Below are positions 12,199-23,095 of a stretch of DNA of 64,000 nucleotides, piece after piece. Under the pieces are notes generated by a model. That model was not told where the DNA came from and made no database searches. It saw only the letters and a list, made by a program, of their open reading frames with translations. Source of the stretch: Todiramphus chloris collaris (taxonomy: Eukaryota; Chordata; Aves; Coraciiformes; Alcedinidae). Positions within the stretch are counted from its first letter, which is position 1. The number at the start of each line of letters is the position of its first letter. Position numbers and translations under genes: made by a program. The stretch lies in NCBI GenBank assembly GCA_025345505.1, contig JANVCC010000021.1, forward strand, positions 25,469,440 through 25,533,439. Direction: 5' to 3'.

Positions 12199-13859
12199 CT
12201 ACCAAAGAGGTATGACTTGCTCCAGCAAAAAAAAATTGATATTGTGTCTGTGCTTCAAAGTATCTATCTGTGATGAATCAAGGTTATTTGGATTTGACAA
12301 TTCTCATTAAAATTGTCAGATTGTGGAACAAAGTTATATTACACATTGTTTCTGCACAGGTGGAATCCACCATATGAAAATCCATGGTATGCCCCCATCT
12401 CATGTGTTCATGGTTGTCTATTTACCTCATCTCACAAAAGATATGATAGAATTAGGAATGGTACAACAAAGACAACAAGGATAATTTGAGGAAAAAAATA
12501 GCTTTCATGTGAGGAAAATGTAAGTAAACCACTTCACCTTAAGGAAGAGGTGACTGAGAATGTTTAAAGTCCTGTAGAGTCAAGAGTCACATGGAGAAGG
12601 TGAATAGGAAACAGTTATTTCACTCTCACTTCTGTACAAACAGAGACCAAAAAGAGACCAAACAAAACTTGAAGGTGCTTTCAAGACAATGAGAAGAATG
12701 TATTTCTTTATGCTGTTCACGCTGAGATTGAGAAACCACTCTAATCTAGGATATGGTAGATGGTGAAGATTCACTTAGCTTGAAAATGTCTCAGTAAATT
12801 CTGGGGATGAAAACTTGACATGGACTATTTAAATACAATGGCACAAATTTTGTCACTGGATGTCCATGAGACATGGACATGAGACATTGGCAGGCTGGGT
12901 AAGTACATTGGGGCAGTCAAGTATACATTAAATATCCTGAATTAAATACTATTGACCAGTATCAGAGACAAAACTAAAGGGACTCAATGTGACTTTGGCT
13001 ATCTGTTGCACTTTTTTTAACAAAAATATATCATTTCCCCATCAGACTATGTGAGCCATATATTCATGATCATTTATTCAGGTGGAAGCGTTTTGCAGCA
13101 GTGACTTGATTAAAACCTATTAAAAGCAGTTGGTTCCACATTTTTCTTCTTCAAAAATCTAAACTTCAGGAATTCACAAATACAGGAAAATAAAAGAAAT
13201 AGAAGAAATGTTCACAGAAGAAACACATAAATTAACTTCTGAGAAAATGGTCAGAATGCTTTGATAAGTGGAGAGGTAAAATTAAAGGCTTGACCTGTGA
13301 TACTGAAATTTTCACCTTGAGAATAATCTTTAATTTTCTCCAGGACAATAAATCTAAAAAATGTTCAACAGTTATGAGGAACTTTGGACAAGTTTATGAA
13401 TTATAGCAAAAAAAAAGTTACTAATTTTTTCATTAGTAGCATAACTTGGTTTTAGAATTATACTCGTGGAACAGTTGCATCTGTTTTCTGCTCCTACTAT
13501 GATTCTCCTGACAATTTCAAAGCACCTATAAAGTCATGACTCTGTAACAGTCTGTGTAGCAACATGTGCTGAAGGCAACATTAGCCTGAACTGTCGGCAT
13601 CCTTGCAGGGAGCTCTACAGAGGGTCACTATTGAAGAGAAGTTATGACAGGGAACACATGAAAAACAAATGTACTAGAGATAGCCAGTCAGGAAAGTATC
13701 ACTGGAGTTTACTCAGGTATTCGGAAATCTTAATACAGAGTAGATCTACTTTTAATCAGCATAGCAGACAAGAAAATGCACATAACAAAGTAATAGAAAC
13801 GCAATTTGAGCTCTGTAAATGGAAATAAAAGATTGTTGGTGGCTGGGGTCAAAATTAGT
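12199..13859. other. AT-rich intergenic DNA, nothing recognised
   Basis: No gene, RNA or transposon was recognised. A short imperfect direct repeat CATGAGACATGGACATGAGACA lies near 12867-12890. Open frames are short and without motifs. Confidence 0.55.
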
Positions 13860-14100
13860 AGCCTGATGAAGGCAAAGATGCCTCAGCTCCATGCCCTCAG
13901 CTCTGATCCATAGCAAGTTTGTCAACACATTCCTACAGGCACACGCTTACAGAGCAGAAATATGCACCACATATGTATATAAACATAGATCTCGTCACAC
14001 TGCTCACAGACTTTGCACTCACATGAACATAGACACCAACAGCCTCATCCTGCTCTCGTCTCTGACTGACCAGGTTGAAGGTCTACCAGTGAGAATATTT

Positions 14101-14149
14101 ATGTATTTATATATTCATATATACATACATACATATATACATATATACA
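14101..14149. repeat. TA/CATA microsatellite
   Basis: Imperfect repeat of TATA, CATA and TACA words. It lies inside the unclassified 13860-14790 block. Confidence 0.9.
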
Positions 14150-14294
14150 AGGTGGATCCCTGCAGCAGCTGTACACACTCTGCCCAGGAGCTGCCCCTGG
14201 ACACCCACATTCGAATTTTCTGGTAGTCAGACATATAAATCCCTGAGCCAACATCCTCACATCAGTTGCTGTTACAGACCATTGTGTACTCAGA

Positions 14295-14295
14295 T

Positions 14296-14326
<31 letters not shown>

Positions 14327-14335
14327 CACACACAC
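14295..14335. repeat. (CA)n microsatellite
   Basis: About 26 bases of pure CA are followed by AACT and a further short CA run. It is inside the unclassified CA-rich block. Confidence 0.95.
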
Positions 14336-15200
14336 AATTGGCTGGGATTCCCGTGTTCCCCAACAGCCAGCTCTTCTTGTGGTCTCAACCTTTGAGACAC
14401 ACACACTCTGGCTTTCAGACCACTTCACTTACTGGTTGGCCAGTTCATCTTGATCTTCACAAGTGATGCACTCAGACACTGAGACTTGCTCCGCTTGCTG
14501 GCAGCCACATGGGGTGCTGCGATCAATGGTCCCACCCCACTTACTGGCATTTGGTTTCACTAGTCTTTCCAGTATCTGCACCTACGCACACAGACCCTTC
14601 AACCCATGACTCTGGCTGCTGCACCCAGACCTCTGTACACACATGTATACACATCAAATACAGACACCCTCACCGAGGAAAGGAGCTAGAAAGGGATTTA
14701 ATAAGAAGATAGGACACGGCACTGAGCAGGCATAGGGAGTGACTAGACAAGTATACCCACCAACAACTGTTCACAAACTGATCCCTTTTGGTTCCTTATT
14801 CAATTTTCCCACACTTGGTTCTCCCCAAATCATCTAAAACCATCCCAGCTGAAGACATCATCTCCAGTGTAGGTAAGTCCACACTGGGAAAGGGTATTGT
14901 GGCAAAAAGGGCCAGCAAGGAGCTTTTTGTGGCTTTCTGTGGCCTTTTCAAAGATGGGAAGGCTGCTCAGTTGTGTCAGGAGCCAGCAGCTCATGGGCAA
15001 GCTGCTGAGTTGTCATGGGCAGATCAGCAGCACCAGCACCTGATTGAAGCGAGGCATTAACAGTGACCACAGCCACATGCTATAATAAGCCTCAGGACAG
15101 GCAGGGGCTGCCCACTGAGCCCAGGATGGGCAAACAGTGCACGCATGTCCCCCACTGGGTTTTCCAAGACACTGAAAAAATTTAGCTTGGTCAAAGAACA

Positions 15201-16304
15201 ATGGTTTACACCTGGCAGAAGAAGACCATGCTCCTTTCACCAACCAAAATGGATGTGGGAATCCAGACAGATCTCCCAAAGAAGGGCGTGACTGTGCAGG
15301 TGACAGGCTGCAGAGAATGCCACAGTCTCACACTGGTGACAGGGGGCAGCTATGGGAGAAGCTGTGTGCAGTGTGAGCAGGTAGACTATCTGCTCAGCCG
15401 AGCAGCACAGCTATAAGATGAGGTTGAAAGGCTGCAAGCCCAAGTAGAAAGGCTTAGGAGCATTAGGGAGGCTGAACTAGAGATAGACTGGTGGAACCAG
15501 CCTCTGCCCTCCCTGTAACAGAAGAGGGAGTGCCCTCCAGCTAGCATCCAGGATCCAGGAGCCCCTGTTTCCTGCCCTTCTCAGGTGGAAGACAGAAGCC
15601 TAAATAAAAGGGATGAGTGGAGACAAGTTCATGGACATGACAGAGGGCAAGCCCTTGCCCACCTCGCCTCCCCAGGTGCCTCTGGGCAATAGATATGAGG
15701 CGGAAGACAGTGATGATAGGCAACCTATAGCAAAGATCTTATCACAGTCGGATAGGCCTTCAAGCCATATAACAACCTCTTCTATAAGGAAGAGGAGAAA
15801 GGTTCTAGTTGTTGGAGACTCACTCCTGAAGGAAACAGAAGGCCCAATATGCAGAGTTGACCCTCATTATAGGGAAGTCTGTAGCCTACCTGGAGCCCAA
15901 ATCAGGGATATTACCAGGAAACTCCCCAGCCTTGTGCGGTCATAGACTATTACCTGCTAAAGATCCTCCAGACAGGTGTGCAGGAAGTTGCATCCTGTAG
16001 TCTGAGGGCAATGAAGAGAGACTTCAAGGCCTTGGGACAGTTGGTGAAAGAGTCTGGCGCACAATTTATTTTCTCTTCCCTCCTTCTATTTGCAGGTGAT
16101 GGAATGGGATGGAATAAAAGGATCTAGTTGATAAATACCTGTCTCTGAGTCTGGTGTTACAAGCAGCTATTTGGATTCTTTGATCATGTCTGGTGTTATC
16201 AGACACCAGACCTGATGGTAACAGGTGGTAAAGGCTTATCTCACAGGGGGAAAAGGGTTCTAGGACAAGAATTAGCAGGGCTCATTCATAGGGCTTTAAA
16301 CTAG
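15201..16304 (+). pseudogene. CR1 ORF1, zinc-like motif plus esterase domain, degraded
   Basis: ORF1 of CR1 encodes an RNA-binding protein whose C-terminal half is an SGNH-type esterase. The ATG at 15201 was chosen because the minus-strand ORF1 copy at 5020 starts at the matching place. Residues 37-58 carry a CxxC-x14-CxxC pattern (C37, C40, C55, C58) suggestive of zinc binding. Then follows a coiled-coil-like stretch with VERLRSIREAELEIDWW near 15441-15492, interrupted upstream by a stop after codon 71. The frame changes before 15613, where a 110-codon open stretch holds the esterase start motif VGDSLL (15811-15828) and CSLPGAQIRD. A further frame change occurs near 15945. The end matches the family peptide GLIHRALN with TAG at 16302-16304. 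The usual GTND block of the esterase is not recognisable. About 367 codons if unbroken, normal for CR1. Confidence 0.85.
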
Positions 16305-16306
16305 AT

Positions 16307-19116
16307 TTGAAGCAGGATGTGGTTATATCTGGGCTTGCACCAGTGTGGCAGGATTCTGGTATTAATGAAGACCAGAAGGCCTCCCACCCTCCAAGACTGA
16401 AATCATCATGCTCAGCTCTCTCCCTGAAATACCTGTACACAAATACACACAGCGTGGGGAATAAGCAAGAGGAATTAGATATCTGTGTGTGGTCAGGGGG
16501 TTATGATCTGGTGGCAGTTACAGAGACATGTAGGGACAGCTCACATGACTGGAATGTGGTCATGGATGTCTATGTTCATTTTAGGAAAGACACGACAGCA
16601 AGGCAAGGTGATGGAGTTGCTCTTTATGTGAGAAAGCAACTAGAAGGTACTGAATTCTGTCCAGGGACAGATGAGGAAAGAGTTGAGAGTTTACGGGTGC
16701 AACTTAAGGGTCAGGCTGGCATGGGTGATACTGGTGTGGGTGTCTATTACAGGCCACCTTATCAGGCTGAGAAATTTGATGAGGACTTCTACAGAAAGCT
16801 TACACAGCCTCGCAAATACAGGCCTTGGTTCTCATGGAGGGTTTTAACTACCTAGATATTTGCTGGAAGGCCTACTCAGACAGCCAGACACAGGCCAGGA
16901 GGTTCTTTTAGTGCATTGATGATAACTTCTTGATGCAAATGCTGGATGACTCAACTAGGAGAGGGACGCTGCTGGATCTTATACTCACTAACAAAGAGGG
17001 TCTGGTTGAAGAGGTGAAAGTTGAGGGCAGCCTTGGATGCAGCAATCATGAGATGGTGGAGTTCAGGATCTGGTGCAGCAAGGACAGAATACCATTCAGA
17101 ATCACAGCCCTGGACTTCAGCAGGGACAACTTTTGTCTCTTCAAGCAATTACTAGAGGAAATCCCATGGGACAGGGTACTAGGAGGTAAAGGGGATCAAG
17201 GTAGTTGGTTAACAGTCAAGGACCAGTTCTTCCAAGCTCAAGATCACAGCATCCAAACAGGTAGGAAGTCAAGAGACAGGAGACCTGCATGGTTAAACAG
17301 GGAACTTCTGGGCACACTCAAGTGGAAGAAGAGAGTCTACAGATCATAAAAGGATGGGCTGGACACTTGAGAGGAATATAAGACTGTTGTCAGAGGATGT
17401 AGGGAGGGGACTAGGAAAGCTAAGGCCTCCTTGGAGTTAAATCTTGCAGGACAGGTCAAGGACAACAGAAAGGGCTTCTTCAAATACATTTCAGTTAAAA
17501 CTAACACTAGAGGCAGACAGAGGATACAAAGAAGGTGGAGTTACTGAATGCCTTCTTTGTCTGTGTTTCTGGAGGCTGTTCTCAGGAGCCCCAGAGGAAG
17601 TCAGGAGTTTGCCCTGGTTGATGACGACTGGGTTAGGGACCAGTTAAGTGATCTGAACAACCATAAATCCATGGGTCCTGTGGAATGCACCCGCAGGTGC
17701 TGAGGGAGCTGGTAGAGGTCATTGCTAGGCCACTCTCCATCATCTTTGGTAAGTTGTGGGGAACAGGAGAGGTGCTTGAGGACTGGATGAAATCAAATGT
17801 CACTCCAATCTTCAAAAAGGGTAAGAAGGAGGACCTGGGTTACTATAGGCCAGTCAGCCTCACCTCCATCCCTGGAAAGGTGATGGAACAGCTTGGTCTT
17901 GCCACCATCTTAAAGCATGTAGAGGAAAGGAGGCTTATCACAAGTAGTCAACATGGATTCTGTAAGGGGAAATCATGCTTGACTAATCTGATAGCCTTTT
18001 ATGATGGCACAAGTAGTTGGATAGATGAGAGGAGGGCAGTGGATGTGGTATTTCTTGACTTCAGCAAGGCTTTCGATACTGTCTCCCACAGTATCCTCAC
18101 AGCCAAGCTTAAGAAGGGTGGATTGGGTGATTGTGCAGTGAGGTGGATTGGGAACTGGCCGAAGGACAGAGCCCAGAGAGTTGTGGTCAGTGGAGCAGAG
18201 TCTAGCTGGAGGCCTGTGGGTAGTGGTGTCCCCCAAGGGTCAGTGCTGGGTCCAATACTGTTCAATATATTCATCAATGACCTGGAAGAAGGGATAGAGT
18301 GTACCCTCAGCAAGTTTGCTGATGATACAAAACTGGGAGGAGTGGCTGACACTCCAGAAGGCTGTGCTGCCATCCAGCGTGACCTGGACAGGCTGGAGAG
18401 CTGGGCAGGGAGACATTTAATGCAATTTAACAAGAGCAAGTGTTAAGTGCTGCATCTGGGGAAGAACAAACCCGTGTATCAGTATAGGCTGGGGTCTGAG
18501 CTCTTGGAGAGCAGCTCTGGGGAAAAAGACCTAGAGATCCTGGTGGACAAGAGGATGACCATGAGCCAACAATGCACCCTCGTGGCCAAGAAAGCCAATG
18601 GCATCCTGGGATGCATTAAGAAGAGTGTGGTCATCAGGGCAAGGGAGGTTCTCCTCCCCCTCTACTCTGCACTGGTGAGGCCCCACCTGAAATACTGTGT
18701 CCAGTTCTGAGCACCCCAGTTGAAGCAGGACAGAGAGCTACTGGAGAGAGTTCAGAGCAGGACCACCAAGATTATTAAGGGTGTGGAATATCTCCCTTAT
18801 GAGGAAAGGCTGAAAGACCCAGGTCTCTTTAGCCGGGAGAAGAGAAGGTAGAGGGGAAACCTCATTAATGTCTATAAATATATGAAGGGCGAGTGTAAGG
18901 AGGATGGAGCCAGACTCTTCTCAGTGTCATCCAGTGTTAGGACAAGAGGCAATGGGAGTAAGTTGAAGCACAAGAGGTTTAGGGTAAACACAAGGAAAAA
19001 CTTTCTCACTGTGAGGGTGACAGAGCACTGGAACGGGCTGCCCAGGGAGGTTGTGGAGTCTCCTCTGGAGATGTTCAAAACCTTCCTGGACACGTTCCTA
19101 TGTCACTTGATCTAGG
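16307..19116 (+). pseudogene. CR1 ORF2, endonuclease plus reverse transcriptase, degraded
   Basis: ORF2 encodes the enzyme that nicks target DNA and copies the element. The APE-type endonuclease occupies about 16420-17100. Visible are YTNTHSVGNKQEEL, the catalytic-Glu block VAVTET (Glu at 16523-16525), GVALYVRK and VGVYYRPP. The family GDFN block reads EGFN at 16837-16848, and the SDH block reads SNH at 17041-17049, so two active-site aspartates appear lost. The linker (17100-17640) has at least two stops. The reverse transcriptase runs from about 17640 to 18450. The C-terminal region ends at the stop at 19113-19115. No ATG is seen at the start; the first open stretch begins beside the ORF1 stop. 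Frame changes occur near 16825 and 17680, and there are several in-frame stops. Product is not expected to function. Confidence 0.9.
17685..18446 (+). pseudogene. CR1 reverse transcriptase domain, 253 open codons
   Basis: This is the longest open stretch in the window and is part of ORF2. Motifs in order are [29 protein letters not shown] (template-binding region), [32 protein letters not shown] (first catalytic Asp), [19 protein letters not shown] and KFADDTKL (catalytic FADD at 18315-18326), then [14 protein letters not shown]. All catalytic aspartates are present. The stop at 18444-18446 replaces the Lys normally found in the family peptide KCKVLHLG. The same frame then stays open from 18447 to 18710 and again from 18882 to 19115, with one more stop between. 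It is therefore close to intact, although the upstream endonuclease is not. Confidence 0.93.
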
Positions 19117-19179
19117 TGATCCTGCTCTGCCTGGGGGGTTGGACTAGATGATCTTTCTAGGTCCCTTCCAACCCCTAAC

Positions 19180-19227
19180 ATTCTGTGATTCTATGATTCT
19201 ATGATTCGATGATTCTATGATTCTATG
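19180..19227 (+). repeat. CR1 3' octamer tail, six units
   Basis: Six consecutive 8-bp units are present: ATTCTGTG, ATTCTATG, ATTCTATG, ATTCGATG, ATTCTATG, ATTCTATG. CR1 ends in such octamers instead of poly-A, and they mark the exact 3' end. They follow the conserved stretch CTAGGTCCCTTCCAACCCC. Confidence 0.97.
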
Positions 19228-19420
19228 TCTATACATCTGATAAATAAACTCTGCTGGTATGTATATGTTGGAATAGACACCAAACATTTGAAGAAACATT
19301 TCTACACTTTTATTAGTGTTGTCTTCTGTTTTAACATAGAATTCTCTTACAGTTTGTATTTTATACAGCTAAAGATGTTATTCTCATGGCATCTGACAAA
19401 TGTTGGTCTGAAAGTATCAC

Positions 19421-19492
19421 TGAAGGTCATCTAGTACAACCTTCTGTTTAAAGAGGGCTAATGCCAAAAGGGGATCAAGGTAGACATGTTGT
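19421..19492 (-). mobile_element. Short old CR1 3'-end stub
   Basis: TGAAGGTCATCTAGTACAAC followed by AAGAGGGCTAATGCC matches the minus-strand form of a CR1 3' UTR (AAGGTCATCTAGTCCAACCTCC... pattern from memory). Only about 70 bp are recognisable. It lies 194 bp beyond the young CR1 and in the opposite orientation, so it is a separate, older insertion. Confidence 0.55.
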
Positions 19493-22385
19493 TTTTTTTC
19501 CTTAAGTAATTTAAAAGAATTGTCAAATTATAATTTTTAAAATCCCAGTTTCAATGGAAACATAATGGTGTTTAATGTTTGCAAATCTCATTATGTGTAT
19601 TTTACATAATTTTCCTCAAGATTTCAATTCAGAATTTTTTTTCCAGTGGTTCAGTGGATGCATTTTAACAAAGCAAGGTATCACATGCTATGTTCAGTTA
19701 ACACAATTTTATAATAATTAGAGATTGCAATTTGTCATTTTTCTTCAAATTTTTTTTTTTTTTTTTCATCTTCCCCATAGCTTTTACTTACATCTTCCTC
19801 TGAGTCACCATATAAAATATCTGGCACATTTATGACATTGATTTTTGAATTTTTTTTTAAATTATTTTTTTACATAAAATTTAGCAGATGAAGTTGGGGG
19901 AAAGATGAATTTGTCCAGAAATGGACACTAACACTCCACAGTTGAAGATATTGTAAGAAAAATATCTCTTCTAATAGCCAAAGGTTACACCCTGTTCTTC
20001 ATCAGAATAATATTTTAGTACATTTCCAGGTAATAGTAGAAGACTTAATATGAAACACTTGTATCCAGTGGGGTCCTTGAGAAGAGTAAATCCGTAGAGG
20101 GCAATTGGTACATCCCTGTGTTGTAGTAATCCAGAGTAGAGCAATTCTGATTATATATTTATGAAATATTTTCTATAATGGAGCTTAATTCCATGATGAA
20201 TCTCATTTCATCGCATCTATGAAGTCAGTAAAATGTAGTGACTTTAGCATCTCTAGACACCTACCTCCAAAATACCTCTAACACTTGGATTGATTTTAAG
20301 TGTGATACAGATGGCAGGAAGACTATTGAGTTCTTAAAACTGAGAATATATTTATCTAAGGACTGAGGAATCTTTCATAATGCTATATTCATGAAAGGTC
20401 AGCAAAATGTGTTTCTTTAAATAGTTCAAATGGTAAGGGAAAACAGATATTTAATTAAAATATAATACTGCCAATATCTCTAATTTATGATCTCATGTTT
20501 AAATACAAGCATCAATGTAATACATAATAGCTTACAAACTTGCTGACTCCTAACAATCCCCAAAAATGGAAAAAGAAGAATAAACTAGACTGGTTGTATA
20601 AATATCAGAAATTCATTATCTTTGTCTGCTTTTTAGATTAACATTAGTTTAACCTCAAATTTTCTCCTGTGTAAGGTGATAGGAATTATGATTGTTTTTC
20701 ATTATTTCAACACATTTTCTCCCCTTTAGCATACAGATTAAATCATTTTAAGTTGCAGCATACGTAAATGCCTAGAAGATGTCAGCTGAAAATCTTACTT
20801 ATTTCCTAGAGCTGCAGGTGCTAGAAGTGGTGTAATGAAGTAGAGACAGCTGCAGCCACAGGCTCTGGCCAACTGGGATATGTCTTCAGAGCAACATCGA
20901 GGATAACAAAACCTCATTGTGTTTACTTCCAAGAATGTTATCGCTGCAGTTTTAAAAATGGCATAAATGAAGAGACATGCTCACCAAGTATAGCTGAAGT
21001 CACCTTATCTTTATTATACCCCTATATATTTTCCTCATTACAACCTGAAACATGTTGATATAACCATTCATCTTCATCTATAATGTAAACTAATAATTAC
21101 ACTGCCAGAAAGAAAAATGAGAACAAAAGGTAATGGAAGGCTAAAATTAATCAAACAAGTGACCCATTCAATTATGACCAACTAGAGTAGTTGCAACTTT
21201 AAAATATCAAGTACAGGAAAGTTGTAGAGATTCCTTATGCAACTACCAGAGAAAAACAAACAAGTCATTGTCACTTATAAGCATTTTCTTTGAAAAAAAA
21301 ATTCATATTGAACTCCATTTTGTTTTAATCCAGTTACACCATCCTTTGTTAAGACAAGGAGAACGAAGGTAAATTGAAAAGCTTAGCTTTACAGACATCG
21401 TTCTCTTTGACAAAGACTTCATGAAAGATGTGGGTTTATTTTTACTAGAACAAACAAAACCAGTTTGTGATATATGTGGTCACTTTGGCAAATAACAATT
21501 GGTTGCAAAAGAGGAATTATTTGAAAGATAACAAACCTTCATATAGATTCGCCTTAACATTTCTTTTTTTCAGTCATGCTGTATTGTAATTGTTGTCTGT
21601 TATGAAACAATTCTTCAGTCACAACTCTGGATTTGGTTCAAATTTCAGCTTAGCCATTAGTTTTCTGGGGGGCTTTTTCTGACAGATAAGAGTTTCAGAA
21701 ATTGGTAAAATCCATTCAGGGTCTTATTTCTCCTAGAGGGATCCAGTCGGTATTCCTAAACTCATCTTCACATCATTTCAAACCATGGATGCAGCCACTT
21801 TTATCCTCATATATTTTCATCTTAATGCTTAGGTCAATGTCATGGAACAAATAAGAGAGTGTCTAGCTCCTTCCTTTCCAGCTGCCAAAGGCAATTTTAA
21901 AGATTTTTTTCCTATAGGATATTCCATAGAAGGAAATTACATTCCACAATACTGCTGGTACACTCAGAACTTTGACCTCAGCATGGGATGGAGGAGAAGG
22001 GAAGGAAAATACTCCCAAAATAATGTGTGTCATTTCTAATGTAGAAGTGGAAATAGTGCAGAATCAAATTAAAACTCTTAAAACTTTGGTTTCAGAGTAG
22101 AATGTAGCACTGTGCAAACATCCATAAATCCAAATGGAAATCTGATGAGATTTTGCACCAGAACAAATTCTTTTGAAATACTGCTTTTCCACAAGGTTTG
22201 TGGAGATGTAAGCATATTCAAAACTGAACTTCATTTATGAACAGGAAAAAAAAAAAATGCACAAAGCCACATGAAGTTTTTCTGCCTGTTACTAATACTC
22301 AGATTTCAGGCACTGCTAGCAGTGACACCATATAAATCCTAAAAGTAACTGATAAGTCTTTGCCAAACAACAGTGATTAAGAGTA
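19493..22385. other. AT-rich intergenic DNA, nothing recognised
   Basis: No gene, RNA or transposon was recognised. Poly-T runs lie at 19750-19766 and near 19850-19870. Open frames are at most 65 codons and carry no motif. Confidence 0.6.
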
Positions 22386-22590
22386 ATGATGGGAGTGTTG
22401 GTGAAACACTGGAATGGGTTCCCCAGGGAGGTGATGGAGGACCCATCCCTGGAGATATTCAAGATCAGGCTTGATGGGGCTCTGAGGAACCTGATCTAGG
22501 TAAAGATGTCCCTCTTTACTACAGGGGGGTTGGACTAGATGATCTTTAGTGTTGTCTTCCAACCCAATACATTCTATGATTATGTGATTA
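22386..22590 (+). mobile_element. CR1 LINE 3' end, strongly 5'-truncated
   Basis: About 205 bp match the last part of ORF2 and the 3' UTR: GAAACACTGGAATGGGTTCC, CCCAGGGAGGTGATGGAGGA, then GGGGGGTTGGACTAGATGAT and an end of ATTCTATGATTATGTGATT. The last words are a decayed octamer tail that fixes the plus-strand orientation. It diverges from the 14870-19227 copy and is probably another subfamily. Confidence 0.9.
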
Positions 22591-22984
22591 ATAAACAGTT
22601 ATATAAAGAGTTATAACTGTCATTTTGGCCAGACAGGAATTAGAAATATAACATACAAAAGAAAGAGTTAACACCGGTGGCCACCTAGGGCTTTGTAGAT
22701 GTCCCTTTTCAGCCATTCAGAACTTCAGAAGGCAGTACCCCAAATTTCACAGAATTAGCAGGGATAAACAGTCACCTACTTCCAACATACACTTCTGTGA
22801 GATAAAGGAAAATGTTAAGTAATTCTGCCATAGATTTTTAGTTGCACAGCTGATCAGTTCCAGTTATTAAGTAACAAAAGTGCACAGCTTGTCCCCTTCC
22901 CATATTTTACAGAAGCATTCAGTAATGAATAGTCTTTTTAGTATTTATTTTTATATTATTTTTCCTTATTACCATTCTCAACCA

Positions 22985-23095
22985 AATAAAAACAAATGAA
23001 ACAAACCAAAACAAACAAACAACAACAAAACAAAGCAAAAGAAAAAAAAAAGAAAAAAAAAACCCCACAACAACAAAAAACCCAAACCAACCAAT
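22985..23095. repeat. A-rich low-complexity tract with ACAAAC and CCC interruptions
   Basis: A and C dominate (AAACAAACAACAACAAAAC, A10GA10CCCCAC). It gives Lys/Gln/Thr-rich frames on one strand and Phe/Cys/Val-rich frames on the other, none of which is a protein. It resembles many smaller A-n C3-4 A-n stretches in the window. Confidence 0.85.

Larger units (their letters stand above)
13860..14790 (-). repeat. Unclassified CA-rich block, possible retroviral LTR/leader
   Basis: This block is richer in C and CA words than its surroundings and contains two microsatellites. Read on the minus strand it has an ATTAAA signal near 14697-14702, then CCCTTTCTAGCTCC and a long GT-rich region. There are two copies of a CCAGTAAGTG word (plus-strand CACTTACTGG at about 14427-14436 and 14538-14547) about 110 bp apart. 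This layout resembles the end of an LTR plus a retroviral leader, but I could not place the family, outer ends or target duplication. It could equally be an unrelated avian repeat or single-copy CA-rich DNA. If viral, it is a broken fossil. Confidence 0.3.
14870..19227 (+). mobile_element. Near full-length CR1 LINE retrotransposon
   Basis: This is the main element of the window. In order it has a GC-richer leader (about 14870-15200), ORF1 (15201-16304), ORF2 (from about 16307 to 19115) and a short 3' UTR ending in six octamers at 19180-19227. CR1 copies move by target-primed reverse transcription, and nearly all bird copies are cut short at the 5' end. At about 4.3 kb this one approaches the ~4.5 kb family length. 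The 5' border is a guess because I cannot see a target duplication and CR1 often lacks a clear one. The final third of ORF2 stays in one frame with only three stops, so it is probably among the younger copies here. Several frame changes in ORF1 and the first half of ORF2 mean it cannot be autonomous. Confidence 0.9.

Noticed and set aside
13891-14428. Open frames of 109-111 codons rich in His/Thr or Cys/Val
   Set aside because: They are produced by the CA and TA microsatellites in both strands.
16178-16215. 9-bp inverted repeat GTCTGGTGT...ACACCAGAC considered as a hairpin or terminator-like element
   Set aside because: It lies within the coding part of CR1 ORF1 near the esterase C-terminus, where similar sequence is normal for the family.
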